A stretch of DNA of 64,000 nucleotides from Actinomadura graeca (GTDB lineage: Bacteria; Actinomycetota; Actinomycetes; Streptosporangiales; Streptosporangiaceae), in NCBI RefSeq assembly GCF_019175365.1, contig NZ_CP059572.1, positions 7,626,001 through 7,690,000 of the forward strand, written 5' to 3'. The notes beneath the pieces were generated by a model. The model had not been told where the DNA came from. It worked only from the letters and a program-made list of their open reading frames with translations, and made no database searches. Of this stretch, positions 24,917-35,177 are shown piece after piece. Position numbers and translations under genes: made by a program. Within the stretch, counting starts at the first letter, position 1, and each line of letters opens with the position of its first letter.

Positions 24917-25771
24917 TTAAATACGATCTCTTAGGCGCTTCAGGGTGGTGATGTCCTTGGCGTGCGGCTCGGGGGCGCGGCCTGGGGTCTCGATGATGAA
25001 GGGGACGCCCGCGGCGGCGGGGTGGCGGAAGAGGTCGGCGAACGGGGGTTCGCCTATCCGGCCGGCGCCGATGTTCTCGTGGCGGTCCTTGGCGGAGGCG
25101 CAGGGGTCCTTGGAGTCGTTGGCGTGGACGAGCTTGAGGCGGCCCTCGCCGACGGTGGCGACCAGGGCGTCGAGGGTCTCCTTGACGCCGCCGGGGGCGG
25201 CCAGGTCGTGTCCCGCGGCGAAGGCGTGGCAGGTGTCGAAGCAGACGCCGAGCTTCGGGTGGTGTTCGAGCCTGTCGAAGAACGGGCCAAGGTCCTGGAC
25301 CTTGGCGCAGAGCATGGCGCCCTGGCCGGCCATGGGTTCGAGGAGCAGGTCCGGGCCGTCCTCGGGGATCTCCTCCAGGAGGGGGAGGACGTGCTCGTGG
25401 ATCTGCGCCATGGCGTCGTCGTAGGGGCGGCCGACGGCGGAGCCGGTGTGGACGACGACGCCGAGGGCGCCGACGGCGCGGCCGCGGGTCAGGGAGTGGC
25501 GGACGGTCGCGAGCGACCTGGCGAGGGTGTCCTCGCTGGGGGAGCCGAAGTTCACCAGGTACGGGGCGTGCACGTAGACGGGGACGTCGGTGCGGTCCCG
25601 CAGCGCGGCGTCCTCGGCGGGCCTGCCCTCGGGCAGCGCCCACCCGCGGGGGTTGGCCACGAACACCTGGACCGCCTCGGCGCCGATCTCGGCTGCGTAC
25701 TTCAGGCCACCGGTGGCGAGGCCGCCGGCCACCGGGACGTGCGCGCCGACAGGGTTCTTCGGTGAGGTCAT
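24917..25771 (-). CDS. nfo: Deoxyribonuclease IV (endonuclease IV, AP endonuclease)
   Basis: 284 residues, normal length. It cleaves DNA 5' to abasic sites in base-excision repair, using three zinc ions. Family motifs: VGAHVPVAGGL at the start, QVFVANPRGW, YVHAPYLVNF, VVHTGSAVG, LLLEPMAGQG, GVCFDTCHAFAAGHD, LKLVHANDSKD, DRHENIGAGRIG and FIIETPG. All metal-ligand motifs look intact. Repeat family A follows directly after its TAA, and the PASTA kinase gene ends 12 nt upstream in the same direction. Confidence 0.96.
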   Translation of the reverse strand: MTSPKNPVGAHVPVAGGLATGGLKYAAEIGAEAVQVFVANPRGWALPEGRPAEDAALRDRTDVPVYVHAPYLVNFGSPSEDTLARSLATVRHSLTRGRAVGALGVVVHTGSAVGRPYDDAMAQIHEHVLPLLEEIPEDGPDLLLEPMAGQGAMLCAKVQDLGPFFDRLEHHPKLGVCFDTCHAFAAGHDLAAPGGVKETLDALVATVGEGRLKLVHANDSKDPCASAKDRHENIGAGRIGEPPFADLFRHPAAAGVPFIIETPGRAPEPHAKDITTLKRLRDRI

Positions 25772-25783
25772 AGGCGGTTAAGC

Positions 25784-27700
25784 CTACGGGCCCCGGACGA
25801 GCGTGATGGTCGAGCCCCGCGGCGCCTGTCCGCTGCTGGGGTTCTGGAAGCGGACCTTGCCGCCGAAGCCCGCCACGGTGACCTTGAACCCGGAGTCCTC
25901 CAGGGCGGCCCTGGCGTCGTCCACGGCCCGGCCGGTCATGTCGGGGACGGGGATGTTCCGGGTCGCGCCGCCGTCGTCGTCGCAGCCGAACTGGAAGGGG
26001 CCCGCGTCCACGATGCAGTCGCGCTTGTTGACCACGATCGTGACCTTGTCGCCGCGGGACACGCCGGTGCCCTCGGACGGGTCCTGGCTGATCACCGTGT
26101 CGGCCGGCCTGCCGTCGACCTTGCGCTTCTCGACCTTGACCTCCAGGCCCATGGACCGGAGCTGGTTGGCGGCGGCGTCGCCGCCGGTGCCGATGAGGCC
26201 CGGCATGGACATGCCGCTGCTGACGACGATGTCGACGGGCTCGTCCGGCGACCGCCGCTCGCCGGCGGGCGGGTCGGTGCCGATGACGCGGTCCTTGGCG
26301 ACGGTCTGCGAGGTGCTGGTGCTGGTCTGGCCGAGGGTGAAGCCCTTGTCGCGGAGGGTGCGCCTCGCCTCGTCCAGCGGCTTGCCCTCGACGTCGGGCA
26401 CCTCGCGGGGGGTGCGGCCGCGGGAGGGCGTCAGCGTGACGGTCTCGCCCTTGGCGACGCGGGCGCCGGCCGGCGGGTCGGACCGGGCCACCTCGCCCTT
26501 GCGGACGCGGTCGCTGTAGACGGCCTTGGCGACGCGGACGTCCAGCCCGCCGTCGCGCAGCGCGGAGCGGGCGTCCTCCAGCCGCATCCCGATGATCTTC
26601 TCGGGGACGTGGTCGTACTGGCCGGACGTCTGGTACCAGACGGCCCAGCCGAAGATCACCGCGACGACCACGCCGACGGCGACGAGGGCGTAGCGGCCGG
26701 TGGCGGCGCCGGCGGCGCGGTCGGCCCGGGTCCGCGCGGGCGCCATCTCGCGCGGGAGCGTGCCCGCGTCGAGGACGGCGGTGTGCGGCGGCGCCGCGGA
26801 CTCCATGACGGCGGTGGTGCCGGCCGCCTCGGCGGCGCGCCGGTCGAAGTCGCGGGGGAGGCCGTTGAACGCCTCGGCGACCTCGGCGAGGAACTGGCCG
26901 GCGTCCCTCGGGCGGCGCCGGGGATCGTGGCTCGTGGCGTCGGTGACCAGGTCGTCGACCGCCTGGGGGATGCCGGGGGCGACGCTGGACGGCGGGGGGA
27001 CGACCTCGTTGACGTGCTTGTAGGCGACGGCGAGCGCGGTGTCGGCCTGGTGGGGCAGCCGCCCGGTGACCAGCTCGAACAGCATGACGCCCGCGGCGTA
27101 GACGTCCGAGCGGACGTCGGCGGTGCCGGACACGACCTGCTCGGGCGCCAGGTACCCGACCGTGCCGATGATCACGCCGGTCTTGGTGAGCTTGCTCGCC
27201 GATTCGGCGCGGGCGAGGCCGAAGTCGGCGACCTTGACCTGGCCGTCCTCGTTGATGAGCACGTTCTCGGGCTTGACGTCGCGGTGCACGAGACCGGCGC
27301 GGTGCGCGGCGCCGAGGGCCGCCAGCACCGGCTGCATGATCTCCAGGGCGGCGCGGGGGCCGAGCCTGCCGACGGCGGTCAGCGTGTCGCGCAGCGTAGC
27401 GCCCTCGACGTACTCCATGACGAGGAAGACGTGCTCGCCGTCGGTGCGCTGGTCGTAGACGGCGACGACGTTGGGGTGGGAGAGCGCCGCCGCGGCCTTG
27501 GCCTCGCCGATGAAGCGGGCGACGAAGTCCTCGTCCGCGGCCAGCGCCGAGTGCATCACCTTGATCGCGACGATGCGGTCGAGCCTGATGTCGCGCGCCA
27601 CGTACACGGTGGCCATGCCGCCGCGCGCGATCCGGGACTCAATGCGGTAGCGCCCGTCGAGCACCCGCCCGACGAGGAGATCTGCAACCGTCGTGTCCAT
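25784..27700 (-). CDS. PASTA-domain Ser/Thr protein kinase (PknL-position homologue)
   Basis: 638 residues. Kinase domain about 15-275: Gly loop IARGGMATVY, ATP Lys47 (VAIKV), HRDVKPEN (139-146), DFG (159-161) and GTVGYLAPE. A juxtamembrane linker is followed by one membrane helix (YALVAVGVVVAVIFGWAVWY, about 340-360) and four PASTA repeats (KIIGMRLEDARSALRD, DVEGKPLDEARRTLRD, GLIGTGGDAAANQLRS, DMTGRAVDDARAALED) outside the cell, which typically bind peptidoglycan fragments. Near the Rv2175c homologue, as pknL is in mycobacteria, although mycobacterial PknL, as I recall, lacks PASTA repeats. Confidence 0.95.
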   Translation of the reverse strand: MDTTVADLLVGRVLDGRYRIESRIARGGMATVYVARDIRLDRIVAIKVMHSALAADEDFVARFIGEAKAAAALSHPNVVAVYDQRTDGEHVFLVMEYVEGATLRDTLTAVGRLGPRAALEIMQPVLAALGAAHRAGLVHRDVKPENVLINEDGQVKVADFGLARAESASKLTKTGVIIGTVGYLAPEQVVSGTADVRSDVYAAGVMLFELVTGRLPHQADTALAVAYKHVNEVVPPPSSVAPGIPQAVDDLVTDATSHDPRRRPRDAGQFLAEVAEAFNGLPRDFDRRAAEAAGTTAVMESAAPPHTAVLDAGTLPREMAPARTRADRAAGAATGRYALVAVGVVVAVIFGWAVWYQTSGQYDHVPEKIIGMRLEDARSALRDGGLDVRVAKAVYSDRVRKGEVARSDPPAGARVAKGETVTLTPSRGRTPREVPDVEGKPLDEARRTLRDKGFTLGQTSTSTSQTVAKDRVIGTDPPAGERRSPDEPVDIVVSSGMSMPGLIGTGGDAAANQLRSMGLEVKVEKRKVDGRPADTVISQDPSEGTGVSRGDKVTIVVNKRDCIVDAGPFQFGCDDDGGATRNIPVPDMTGRAVDDARAALEDSGFKVTVAGFGGKVRFQNPSSGQAPRGSTITLVRGP

Positions 27701-27777
27701 CAGAGCGAGTTTAGGCCGTGATCGGCGCGGATCTCATCACTCGCGAGTATGAGCATGAATTCGCCTTGGGGCGGAGG

Positions 27778-28746
27778 TCAGCGGGCCGCGGCGCCCGCGT
27801 GGCCGGGGGCGGCCGGAGCCGGATCGGCGCCGCCGCGGCCCTGGCGGCGCCTGCTGCGGGACACGGCGACGCCGGCGAGGCAGAGGACGCCGCCCGCGAG
27901 GGTGACGAGCCCGGGGACCTCTCCGAGGAACAGCCACGACATCACCACGACCAGCGCCGGGGCGGCGTAGGTGGTGGCGCCCATCTTCCCCGCGGACGTG
28001 CGGGCCAGCGCGTACCCCCAGGTGGTGAACGCCAGCGCGGTCGGGAAGACGCCGAGGTAGACCATGTTGAGCGTCGCGGACGCCGAGGCGTCCCCGGCCT
28101 GCGTGACGAGCTGCCCGGCGAACGGCAGGCAGGCGAGGGCGCCGATCGCGCAGCCGAACGTGGTGAACTGCAGCGCCGAGGCGTGCCGCAGGGCGGGTTT
28201 CTGGCTGACGACGCCCGCCGCGTAGGTGACGGCGGCGACCAGGCACAGCAGGACGCCGCCGACCGAGGCGCGGCCCTCACCGGACATCGACAGGCCGACG
28301 ACGGCGGCGCCGGTGAACGACACGGCCATGCCGGCGAGCAGCCGGGGCGCGAAGCCCTCCTTGAGGAGCCAGCCGCCGAGGAGCGCGATGAGGATCGGCC
28401 CTATGTTGACGACGAGTGCGGCGGTGCCGGCGTCGACGAGCTGCTCGCCCCAGTTCAGGGCGACCATGTACGCGCCGAACCACAGCAGCCCGGCGGTGAC
28501 GATGCCGGGCCAGGCCCCGCGCGCGGGCAGGCCCTCGCGCCGGAGGAGGCAGATCACGCCGAGCACGGCCGTCCCGGCGAGCATGCGGCCGAGCGCGAGG
28601 GCGCCGGGGCCGTAGTCGTCCCCGGCGCTGCGGATGGCGACGAACGCCGACGCCCAGAGCACGACGGTGACGGTGGCGGCGGCGACCGCGAGCCTGTCGA
28701 CGCGCGGCGGGGCGGCCGCGGCCGGTGCGGCGTCCGGTTGATCCAT
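27778..28746 (-). CDS. EamA/DMT-superfamily transporter
   Basis: 322 residues from ATG 28746 (GTG 28755 is an in-frame alternative; AAGG lies about 10 nt before the ATG). Ten hydrophobic helices arranged as two EamA repeats, beginning VTVVLWASAFVAIRSAG, with NWGEQLVDAGTAALVVNIGP in the first half and TWGYALARTSAGKMGATTYA in the second. A basic/Pro/Ala-rich C-terminal tail follows. It is probably a metabolite or amino-acid exporter; substrate unknown. It lies head-to-tail between the kinase and thiG with no overlap. Confidence 0.88.
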   Translation of the reverse strand: MDQPDAAPAAAAPPRVDRLAVAAATVTVVLWASAFVAIRSAGDDYGPGALALGRMLAGTAVLGVICLLRREGLPARGAWPGIVTAGLLWFGAYMVALNWGEQLVDAGTAALVVNIGPILIALLGGWLLKEGFAPRLLAGMAVSFTGAAVVGLSMSGEGRASVGGVLLCLVAAVTYAAGVVSQKPALRHASALQFTTFGCAIGALACLPFAGQLVTQAGDASASATLNMVYLGVFPTALAFTTWGYALARTSAGKMGATTYAAPALVVVMSWLFLGEVPGLVTLAGGVLCLAGVAVSRSRRRQGRGGADPAPAAPGHAGAAAR

Positions 28747-28912
28747 GTCCTGCACCTTAGGTCGGGGACGTTTCCATCAACACCGAAGTACGGCGCGCCG
28801 TTGCGGCGGCGCCTGCCCGGGGTGGACGGCCCCAGTCTGGGTGTCCCGACTGTTCAGGTCCAGCGACTATTTCTTCAGGTGATCTTTTAGTTCCGCTACA
28901 TCCGGGGTGGGG

Positions 28913-29917
<1,005 letters not shown>

Positions 29918-29921
<4 letters not shown>

Positions 29922-31045
29922 GAGCGCACCTCGGTGGGGAAGCGGTCGGGGGTGAAGGGGGCGGCGACCTCGGGGACGGGCCCGTCCAGCAGCATCGCGG
30001 CGAGGATGTCGGCGCTCACCGGGGCGAGCAGGACGCCGTTGCGGAAGTGGCCGGTGCCGAGGAGGAACCCCGGCAGCGCCGTGGGCCCCATGACGGGGGC
30101 GTTGTCGGGCGAGCCGGGCCGCAGGCCCGCCGAGACCTCGGTAAACTCCAGCTCGGTGATGCCGGGCAGCAGTTCGCGGGCGTCGCGCAGCAGTTCCCAC
30201 AGCCCCCCGGCCGTCACGCGGGTGTCGAAGCCCATCTCCTCCTGGGTCGCGCCGACGACGACCTCGCCGTCGGTGCGCGGGACCAGGTAGACCGACGATC
30301 CGCGCACCAGGCCGCGGGTGGAGCGCCGCAGGAACGGCACCGGCGTCCGCAGCCGGATGACCTGGCCCTTCACGGGGCGGACGGGTGGGACGATCCCGTC
30401 CGGCAGGCCCTCGACGTCGCCGGACCAGGCCCCCGCCGCCAGCAGAACCTTGTCGGCGCGGATCCGCGTCCCGTCGTCGAGCCGCACCCCGGCGGCCGCG
30501 TCGGCCTCGACGAGGACGCCCGCGGCGCGCCGCCGCACGAGCCGCACGCCGAGGCCCTCGGCCGCCGCGAGCAGCGCGCGGGTCAGGCGGCGCGGATCGA
30601 TCGAGCCGTCCTCGGGGGCGAGCAGGCCGCCGCGCACCCCGGGCGCGAGCATCGGCTCGTGCTCGCGGCACTGCCGTCCGGTGAGCGCCTCGGTCGGGAT
30701 GCCGAGGCCCTCCTGGAAACGCCGCAGGTCGTCGAGGTAGCCGAGGTCGCCGGAGTCGAACGCGACCTCCAGGATGCCGTCGGTGCGGTGGCCGGTGCCG
30801 AGCCCGGTGGCCTCCTCCAGCTCGGCGACGAACGGGCCGTAGCGCTCCCGGGACGCCAGCCCGAGCCGCAGCAGCGGCTCCTCCCCGTAGGTCAGCTCGC
30901 TGACGGGGGTGAGCATCCCCGCCGCGACCGCCGAGGCCCCGCCCGCCGGCCGGGGGTCGACCAGCGTGACGGCGGCGCCGCCCGCGGCCGCCCGCCAGGC
31001 GGTGGCGAGCCCGATGACCCCGGCCCCGATGATGACGATCTCCAC
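29918..31045 (-). CDS. thiO: Glycine oxidase ThiO
   Basis: 375 residues from GTG 31045. It is an FAD enzyme that oxidises glycine to the iminoglycine used by ThiG. Motifs: dinucleotide loop IVIIGAGVIGLATAWRAA at the start, GGASAVAAGML, APEDGSIDPRRLTRALL, GLRPGSPDNAPVMGP and GTGHFRNGVLLAP. The upstream ATG 31066 lies inside the TPP-aptamer consensus, while GGGAG sits 5 nt before GTG 31045, so the GTG is preferred. Expression is controlled by the riboswitch directly upstream. Confidence 0.95.
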
Positions 31046-31142
31046 GCGCGCTCCCTTCGCCGGCATGATCCGGATCAGGTCGTGGCGGTCGGCGGCCCGT
31101 TCAGCCGCCCTCTCAGCCCGGTCGCACCGGACTCCCGCGCCT
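31046..31142 (-). promoter_or_regulatory. TPP riboswitch (THI element)
   Basis: Reading on the minus strand: GCGCGGGAGTCCGG, then CTGAGAGGGCGGC, CCGCCGACC, ACCTGATCCGGATCATGCCG and GCGAAGGGAGCGCGC. The CTGAGA and ACCTGATCyGGATmATGCC boxes are the conserved THI core. The final GGGAG is the thiO ribosome-binding site, and GCGCG/CGCGC can close stem P1 over it, so thiamine pyrophosphate probably blocks translation. A TACAGT -10-like hexamer lies at 31158-31153. Confidence 0.95.
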
Positions 31143-31234
31143 TTGCCCCTCCACTGTACGACCCCCGCGATGTACGCAGTTGTCCGGACACCTCGTCGTT
31201 CGTCCCCTTAGGTCGCTTCGTTAGGGTGACCGGC

Positions 31235-32437
31235 ATGGACAGGGTGATCGTCGTAGGGGGCGGGCTGGCCGGCGTGCGGGCCGTCGAGGCGCTGCGGGCC
31301 CGGGGCCACACGGGCGCGCTCACGCTCGTCTCGGCGGAGCGGCACCGGCCCTACGACCGGCCGCCGCTGTCCAAGGCCGTCCTCGCCGGTGACACGGACG
31401 ACACCACCGTCGACGCCGACTGGGACGCGCTGCGCTGCGACCTGCTGCTGGGCGAGCGCGCCACCGGGCTGCGCCCCGGCGCGCGGGGCGGCGTCGTCAC
31501 GTCCACGGCGGGCGACCTGCCCTTCGACGGCCTCGTGATCGCCACCGGCGCCGCGCCGATCCGGCTGCCCGGGGACGGGCGCCAGCGCGTCCTGCGCACC
31601 ATCGACGACGCCCGCGGCCTGCGCGCGGCGCTCACCCCGGGCGCCCGCATCGTGATCGTCGGCGCGGGCTGGATCGGCGCGGAGGTCGCGACCGCCGCCG
31701 CGCACCGGGGCTGCGCGGTCACCGTCGCCGAGGCCGCGGACACCCCCCTCGCCGGCGCCCTCGGGCCCGAGGCCGGCGCGCTCACCGCGCCCTGGTACGC
31801 CGAGGCGGGCGTCGGGCTGCGCACCGGCGTCAAGGTCGCGGCCGTCGAGGACGGCGGCCTCGCCCTCGCGGACGGCGGCCGGATCGAGGCGGACGAGGTC
31901 GTCGCCGGCATCGGCGTCCGCCCCGTCCTGGACTGGCTGGAGGGCTCCGGCCTGCTGCTGGAGCGCGGTGTCGCCACCGACGCCTCGTTCCGCGTGCTCA
32001 CGCAGGACGGGGCGCCCCGCCCCGACATCGTGGCGGTCGGCGACTGCGCCGCCTGGTGGTCGGGCCGGTACGGGCGGCGGCTGCTCGTCGAGCACTGGGA
32101 CACCGCCCTGAACGCGCCGGAGACGGCCGCCGCGACCCTGCTGGGCCAGGACGCGGTCTACGACGCCGTGCCCTACTTCTGGTCCGAGCAGTTCGGCCGC
32201 ATGGTGCAGTACGCGGGCGGCCACACCGGGTCGGAGCGGATCGTCCACCGGGGGGATCCGGCGGGCGCCGGGTGGGCCGTGGCGTGGCTCACCGGCGACC
32301 GGCTGGACGCGATCCTGACCGTGAACCGCCCCCGGGACCTCGTGCAGGCCAGGCGCGTGATCGCCGCCCGAACGCCCGTCGACCCGTCCGCGCTAGCCGA
32401 CCCCGGCGTGCCCGTCCGCCAGGCTGTTCGCGCGTAG
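31235..32437 (+). CDS. FAD-dependent ferredoxin-reductase-type oxidoreductase
   Basis: 400 residues. FAD loop VIVVGGGLAGVRAVEALR (residues 4-21), HRPYDRPPLSKAVLAG, LVIATGAAP, a second Rossmann motif IVIVGAGWIGAEVA for NAD(P)H, VVAGIGVRP, and IVAVGDCAAW for FAD. A C-terminal reductase domain follows. The family passes electrons from NAD(P)H to ferredoxins or rubredoxins; no ferredoxin gene is adjacent. TAGGGT at 31222-31227 lies 7 nt before the ATG, so a leaderless transcript is likely. It is divergent from the thi operon. Confidence 0.92.
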   Translation: MDRVIVVGGGLAGVRAVEALRARGHTGALTLVSAERHRPYDRPPLSKAVLAGDTDDTTVDADWDALRCDLLLGERATGLRPGARGGVVTSTAGDLPFDGLVIATGAAPIRLPGDGRQRVLRTIDDARGLRAALTPGARIVIVGAGWIGAEVATAAAHRGCAVTVAEAADTPLAGALGPEAGALTAPWYAEAGVGLRTGVKVAAVEDGGLALADGGRIEADEVVAGIGVRPVLDWLEGSGLLLERGVATDASFRVLTQDGAPRPDIVAVGDCAAWWSGRYGRRLLVEHWDTALNAPETAAATLLGQDAVYDAVPYFWSEQFGRMVQYAGGHTGSERIVHRGDPAGAGWAVAWLTGDRLDAILTVNRPRDLVQARRVIAARTPVDPSALADPGVPVRQAVRA

Positions 32438-32506
32438 CGGAAGGCGACCGGCCGGAACGGGCGCCGGGCGGGTTTGAGCGTTCCGAAGGCGTGGTAGGCA
32501 GGGGGC

Positions 32507-32890
32507 GTGACGCAGATGCACGCAGCCGTTGACAGCGCACTGGACCCCCGCACCGACGCCCTGGCCGGGGAGTGGCTCTCCCTCAAGCAGACCGCCGAGC
32601 GCCTCGGGATCAAGCCCAACCGGATCAAGCAGCTCATCAGCGAGCGCCGGCTCCTGTCGGTCCGCCGCGACGGCGAGCCGATGGTGCCCGCCGCGTTCAT
32701 CAAGGACGGCCAGGTCATCAAGGGGTTGTCGGGGACCCTGACGCTCCTGTCGGACGCGGGCTTCGACGAGGTGGAGACGGTCCGCTGGCTGTTCACCGCC
32801 GACGACACGCTGCCCGGCACGCCCGTCCAGGCGCTGAGCGAGAACCGGGGCACCGAGGTGCGGCGCCGCGCCCAGGCGCTGGCCTTCTGA
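32507..32890 (+). CDS. Rv2175c-family DNA-binding protein
   Basis: 127 residues. A winged-helix/excisionase-like N-terminal half (EWLSLKQTAERLGIKPNRIKQLI, then ERRLLSVRRDGEPMVPAAFI) is followed by the C-terminal domain of the Rv2175c family (LSGTLTLLSDAGFDEVETVRWLFTADDTLPGTPVQAL). In M. tuberculosis, Rv2175c binds DNA and is phosphorylated by PknL. A PASTA kinase lies 5 kb away. The GTG follows TAGGCA by 6 nt with no clear ribosome-binding site, so leaderless translation is likely. Confidence 0.93.
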   Translation: MTQMHAAVDSALDPRTDALAGEWLSLKQTAERLGIKPNRIKQLISERRLLSVRRDGEPMVPAAFIKDGQVIKGLSGTLTLLSDAGFDEVETVRWLFTADDTLPGTPVQALSENRGTEVRRRAQALAF

Positions 32891-33012
32891 CCGGCCAGAA
32901 CAGGCCCTAGGCTCGACGGAGCAGAACGCACGTGACAGGTCGCGGGTCACGCGCGGCGGCACCATGCCGCCGTGCGTGCCCCGCGAACCGCATCCGGAAG
33001 GACGGCCCCACC

Positions 33013-33678
33013 GTGTCCAGGCACCTCCCCTCCGACCGGGCCGTCGCGCTCCGCGCCCGGCTCGACCGGGCCCGTCTCTACCTCTGCACGGATGCGCGGG
33101 AGCGGCAGGGTGACCTTCCGGAGTTCCTCGACGCGGCGCTGGGCAACGGGGTGGACGTCGTCCAGCTCCGGCAGAAGGGCCTTGAGGCGCGGCAGGAACT
33201 GGAGTACCTGGAGGTCTTCCGCGCCGCCTGCGAGCGGCACGGCGCCCTCCTCGCGGTCAACGACCGGGCGGACGTGGCCCGCGCCGCGGGCGCCGACGTC
33301 CTGCACCTCGGTCAGGGCGACCTGCCCGTCGCCGCCGCCCGCGAAGTCGTCGGCGGCGACGTCCTGATCGGCCGCTCCACCCACTCCGGCGAGCAGGCGT
33401 CCGCCGCGGCCGCCGAGCCCGGCGTCGACTACTTCTGCGCCGGCCCGGTGTGGCCCACGCCGACCAAGCCGGGCCGCGCCGCGCCCGGCCCGAAGCTGCT
33501 GGAGTACGTCGCCGAGCGGCGCGGGTCCCGCCCGTGGTTCGCCATCGGCGGCATCGACCTCGGCAACCTCGGCGAGGTCCTGGACGCGGGGGCCTCCCGT
33601 GTCGTGGTGGTCCGGGCGATCACCGGCGCCGACGACCCGGGCGCCGCGGCCGCCGCGCTCGCACGCCGCCTCGCCTGA
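33013..33678 (+). CDS. thiE: Thiamine-phosphate synthase ThiE
   Basis: 221 residues. It joins HMP-pyrophosphate and thiazole phosphate to thiamine phosphate. Motifs: [79 protein letters not shown] and VVVVRAI. The GTG has GGAAGGAC about 9 nt upstream. I see no THI box in its leader, only a CGGCGGCA/TGCCGCCG hairpin near 32955-32975, so unlike thiOSG it may not be riboswitch-controlled. Confidence 0.95.
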   Translation: MSRHLPSDRAVALRARLDRARLYLCTDARERQGDLPEFLDAALGNGVDVVQLRQKGLEARQELEYLEVFRAACERHGALLAVNDRADVARAAGADVLHLGQGDLPVAAAREVVGGDVLIGRSTHSGEQASAAAAEPGVDYFCAGPVWPTPTKPGRAAPGPKLLEYVAERRGSRPWFAIGGIDLGNLGEVLDAGASRVVVVRAITGADDPGAAAAALARRLA

Positions 33679-33722
33679 CCCCGCGGCCCGCGCGGCGCCC
33701 GGCATGACCGACAATGGGGATC

Positions 33723-33884
33723 ATGAGCAAGGGACCCGACGACGACCGGCCCGTGGACCTGGACGACGACCTGGAGGTCCTGCCCGACCAGACGTCCGAC
33801 GACACCGACACCGGCTGGGGCGAGTGGCGCGGCGGCGGCAGCGACGACGACCGCCTCCTGGAGGAGCGCCCGCCGCACTGGTGA
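33723..33884 (+). CDS. Small very acidic protein, 53 aa
   Basis: MSKGPDDDRPVDLDDDLEVL at the start, then GWGEWRGGGS and the end LLEERPPHW. More than a third of the residues are Asp or Glu, and there are two central Trp and a Trp C-terminus. Clear codon usage, a GACAAT hexamer 7 nt before the ATG, and GGGG nearby favour a real gene. The end reminds me of small conserved actinobacterial proteins near thiE and kinase genes; function unknown. It converges on the kinase gene with a 4-nt gap. Confidence 0.65.
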   Translation: MSKGPDDDRPVDLDDDLEVLPDQTSDDTDTGWGEWRGGGSDDDRLLEERPPHW

Positions 33885-33888
33885 CCTT

Positions 33889-34932
33889 CTAGAACAGCAC
33901 GCCCAGCGCGAACCCCGCGGCGACGACCGCGGCCAGGGCGAGCATCATCCGCCACCGGTAGCGGGGGATGCGCGTGGGCCGCGGCTTCGGCGCGGGCGCC
34001 TGCCCGTCCCGCAGCGCCCGGACGAGCTGCCGCGCCGTCGGCCGCGCGGCCGGGTTCTTGTCCAGGCAGCGTGCCACCAGCTCCCGCAGCGGCCCCTCCA
34101 GGCCGCCGAGGTCCGGCTGCCGGGAGGTGACGCGCCGCATGACGGCGGCGCTCGGCCCGGTGCCGAACGGCGGCTGCCCGGTGGCGGCGAACACCAGCGT
34201 CGCACCCCAGGCGAAAACGTCCGCGGGCGGGCCGACCGGCTCGTCCTCGATCTGCTCGGGCGCCATGTAGGCGGGTGTGCCGACGGGCCCGGTGGTCAGC
34301 GGCGCCGCGTCGGCGGTCCGGGCGACGCCGAAGTCGATGACCTTGGCGCCGTCCGGGCCGAGCAGCACGTTGCCCGGCTTGAAGTCGCGGTGGACGATCT
34401 CGGCGCGGTGGATCGCGGCGAGCGCCCCCGCCGTGCGCAGCGCGACCTTGCGCAGCCGCGGCGCCGGCAGCGGCCCCCGCTCGTCGACGACCTGCTGGAG
34501 CGACGGCCCCTCGACGTACTCGCTGACGATGTAGGGGCGGTCGCCGGTCACGTCGGCGTCCAGCACGCGGGCGGTGTGCCGCCCGGCGACCTGCCGCGCC
34601 GCGTCCGCCTCCTTGACGAACCGGCTCCGTGCGCGCTGCCCCGCCGCGATCCCGCCGCGCAGCAGCTTGACGGTCACGAGCCCGCCGTCGGCGTCGCGGC
34701 CCAGGTAGACGACGCCCTGGCCGCCCTCGCCGAGCCGCCCGAGCAGCGTGTACCCGCCGAGGCCGCGCGGATCGTCCGGCCCGAGCGGGAACTCGGGCCG
34801 CCGCGTCCGCGCCGGCCTGGCCGCGCGCGCCGGGCGCGCGGCCTGGGCTCCACCCGCCTTGACGCCGGGACGGGCGGAGGCGGGACGCGCGGGATGGGGA
34901 TTCGTCCTCCCGCGGGAGGTGTCGTGCGGCAC
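33889..34932 (-). CDS. Ser/Thr protein kinase with C-terminal membrane anchor
   Basis: 347 residues. Basic, Pro/Ala-rich N-terminus (1-50), then kinase domain: Gly loop LGEGGQGVVYLG, Lys in VTVKLL, HRDFKPGN, DFG in VIDFGVAR, GTPAYMAPEQ. A basic stretch is followed by one C-terminal helix (MLALAAVVAAGFALGVLF) that ends at the last residue, so there is no extracellular sensor. HRDFKPGN instead of HRDLKPxN is common in actinomycete kinases. GTG start. It is separate from the PASTA kinase and shares no operon with it. Confidence 0.92.
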   Translation of the reverse strand: MPHDTSRGRTNPHPARPASARPGVKAGGAQAARPARAARPARTRRPEFPLGPDDPRGLGGYTLLGRLGEGGQGVVYLGRDADGGLVTVKLLRGGIAAGQRARSRFVKEADAARQVAGRHTARVLDADVTGDRPYIVSEYVEGPSLQQVVDERGPLPAPRLRKVALRTAGALAAIHRAEIVHRDFKPGNVLLGPDGAKVIDFGVARTADAAPLTTGPVGTPAYMAPEQIEDEPVGPPADVFAWGATLVFAATGQPPFGTGPSAAVMRRVTSRQPDLGGLEGPLRELVARCLDKNPAARPTARQLVRALRDGQAPAPKPRPTRIPRYRWRMMLALAAVVAAGFALGVLF

Positions 34933-35177
34933 TGGGGGACTCCGACTCGGCGGGGACGGACGAAGATTTCCTCATTTGTACCGCGCCACCGCCGCGCACG
35001 GCAGCGGAACCCCGATCTTTTGCCTCAGCCGCCCTCCACCCGGACTCCCAGGACGTTCAACGCGAACACCACGTAAGGCCGCAGCAGGCCAACCCGGGCC
35101 ACTGGTCACAGGACGGGCAGCGCTGAAAGAGACCCGTGCCGCGCAGCCGGGGGGTGGGGGGCGCCCCCCCAGGTAGA

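Noticed and set aside
24411..24920. Open frames across the hairpin/repeat block
   Set aside because: They translate the repeats (SLRDQILASLGSAFGRD-type peptide), have no start signal, and the same DNA recurs in other frames elsewhere.
32891..33012. Possible TPP riboswitch before thiE
   Set aside because: No CTGAGA or ACCTGATCTGG box; only a simple hairpin.
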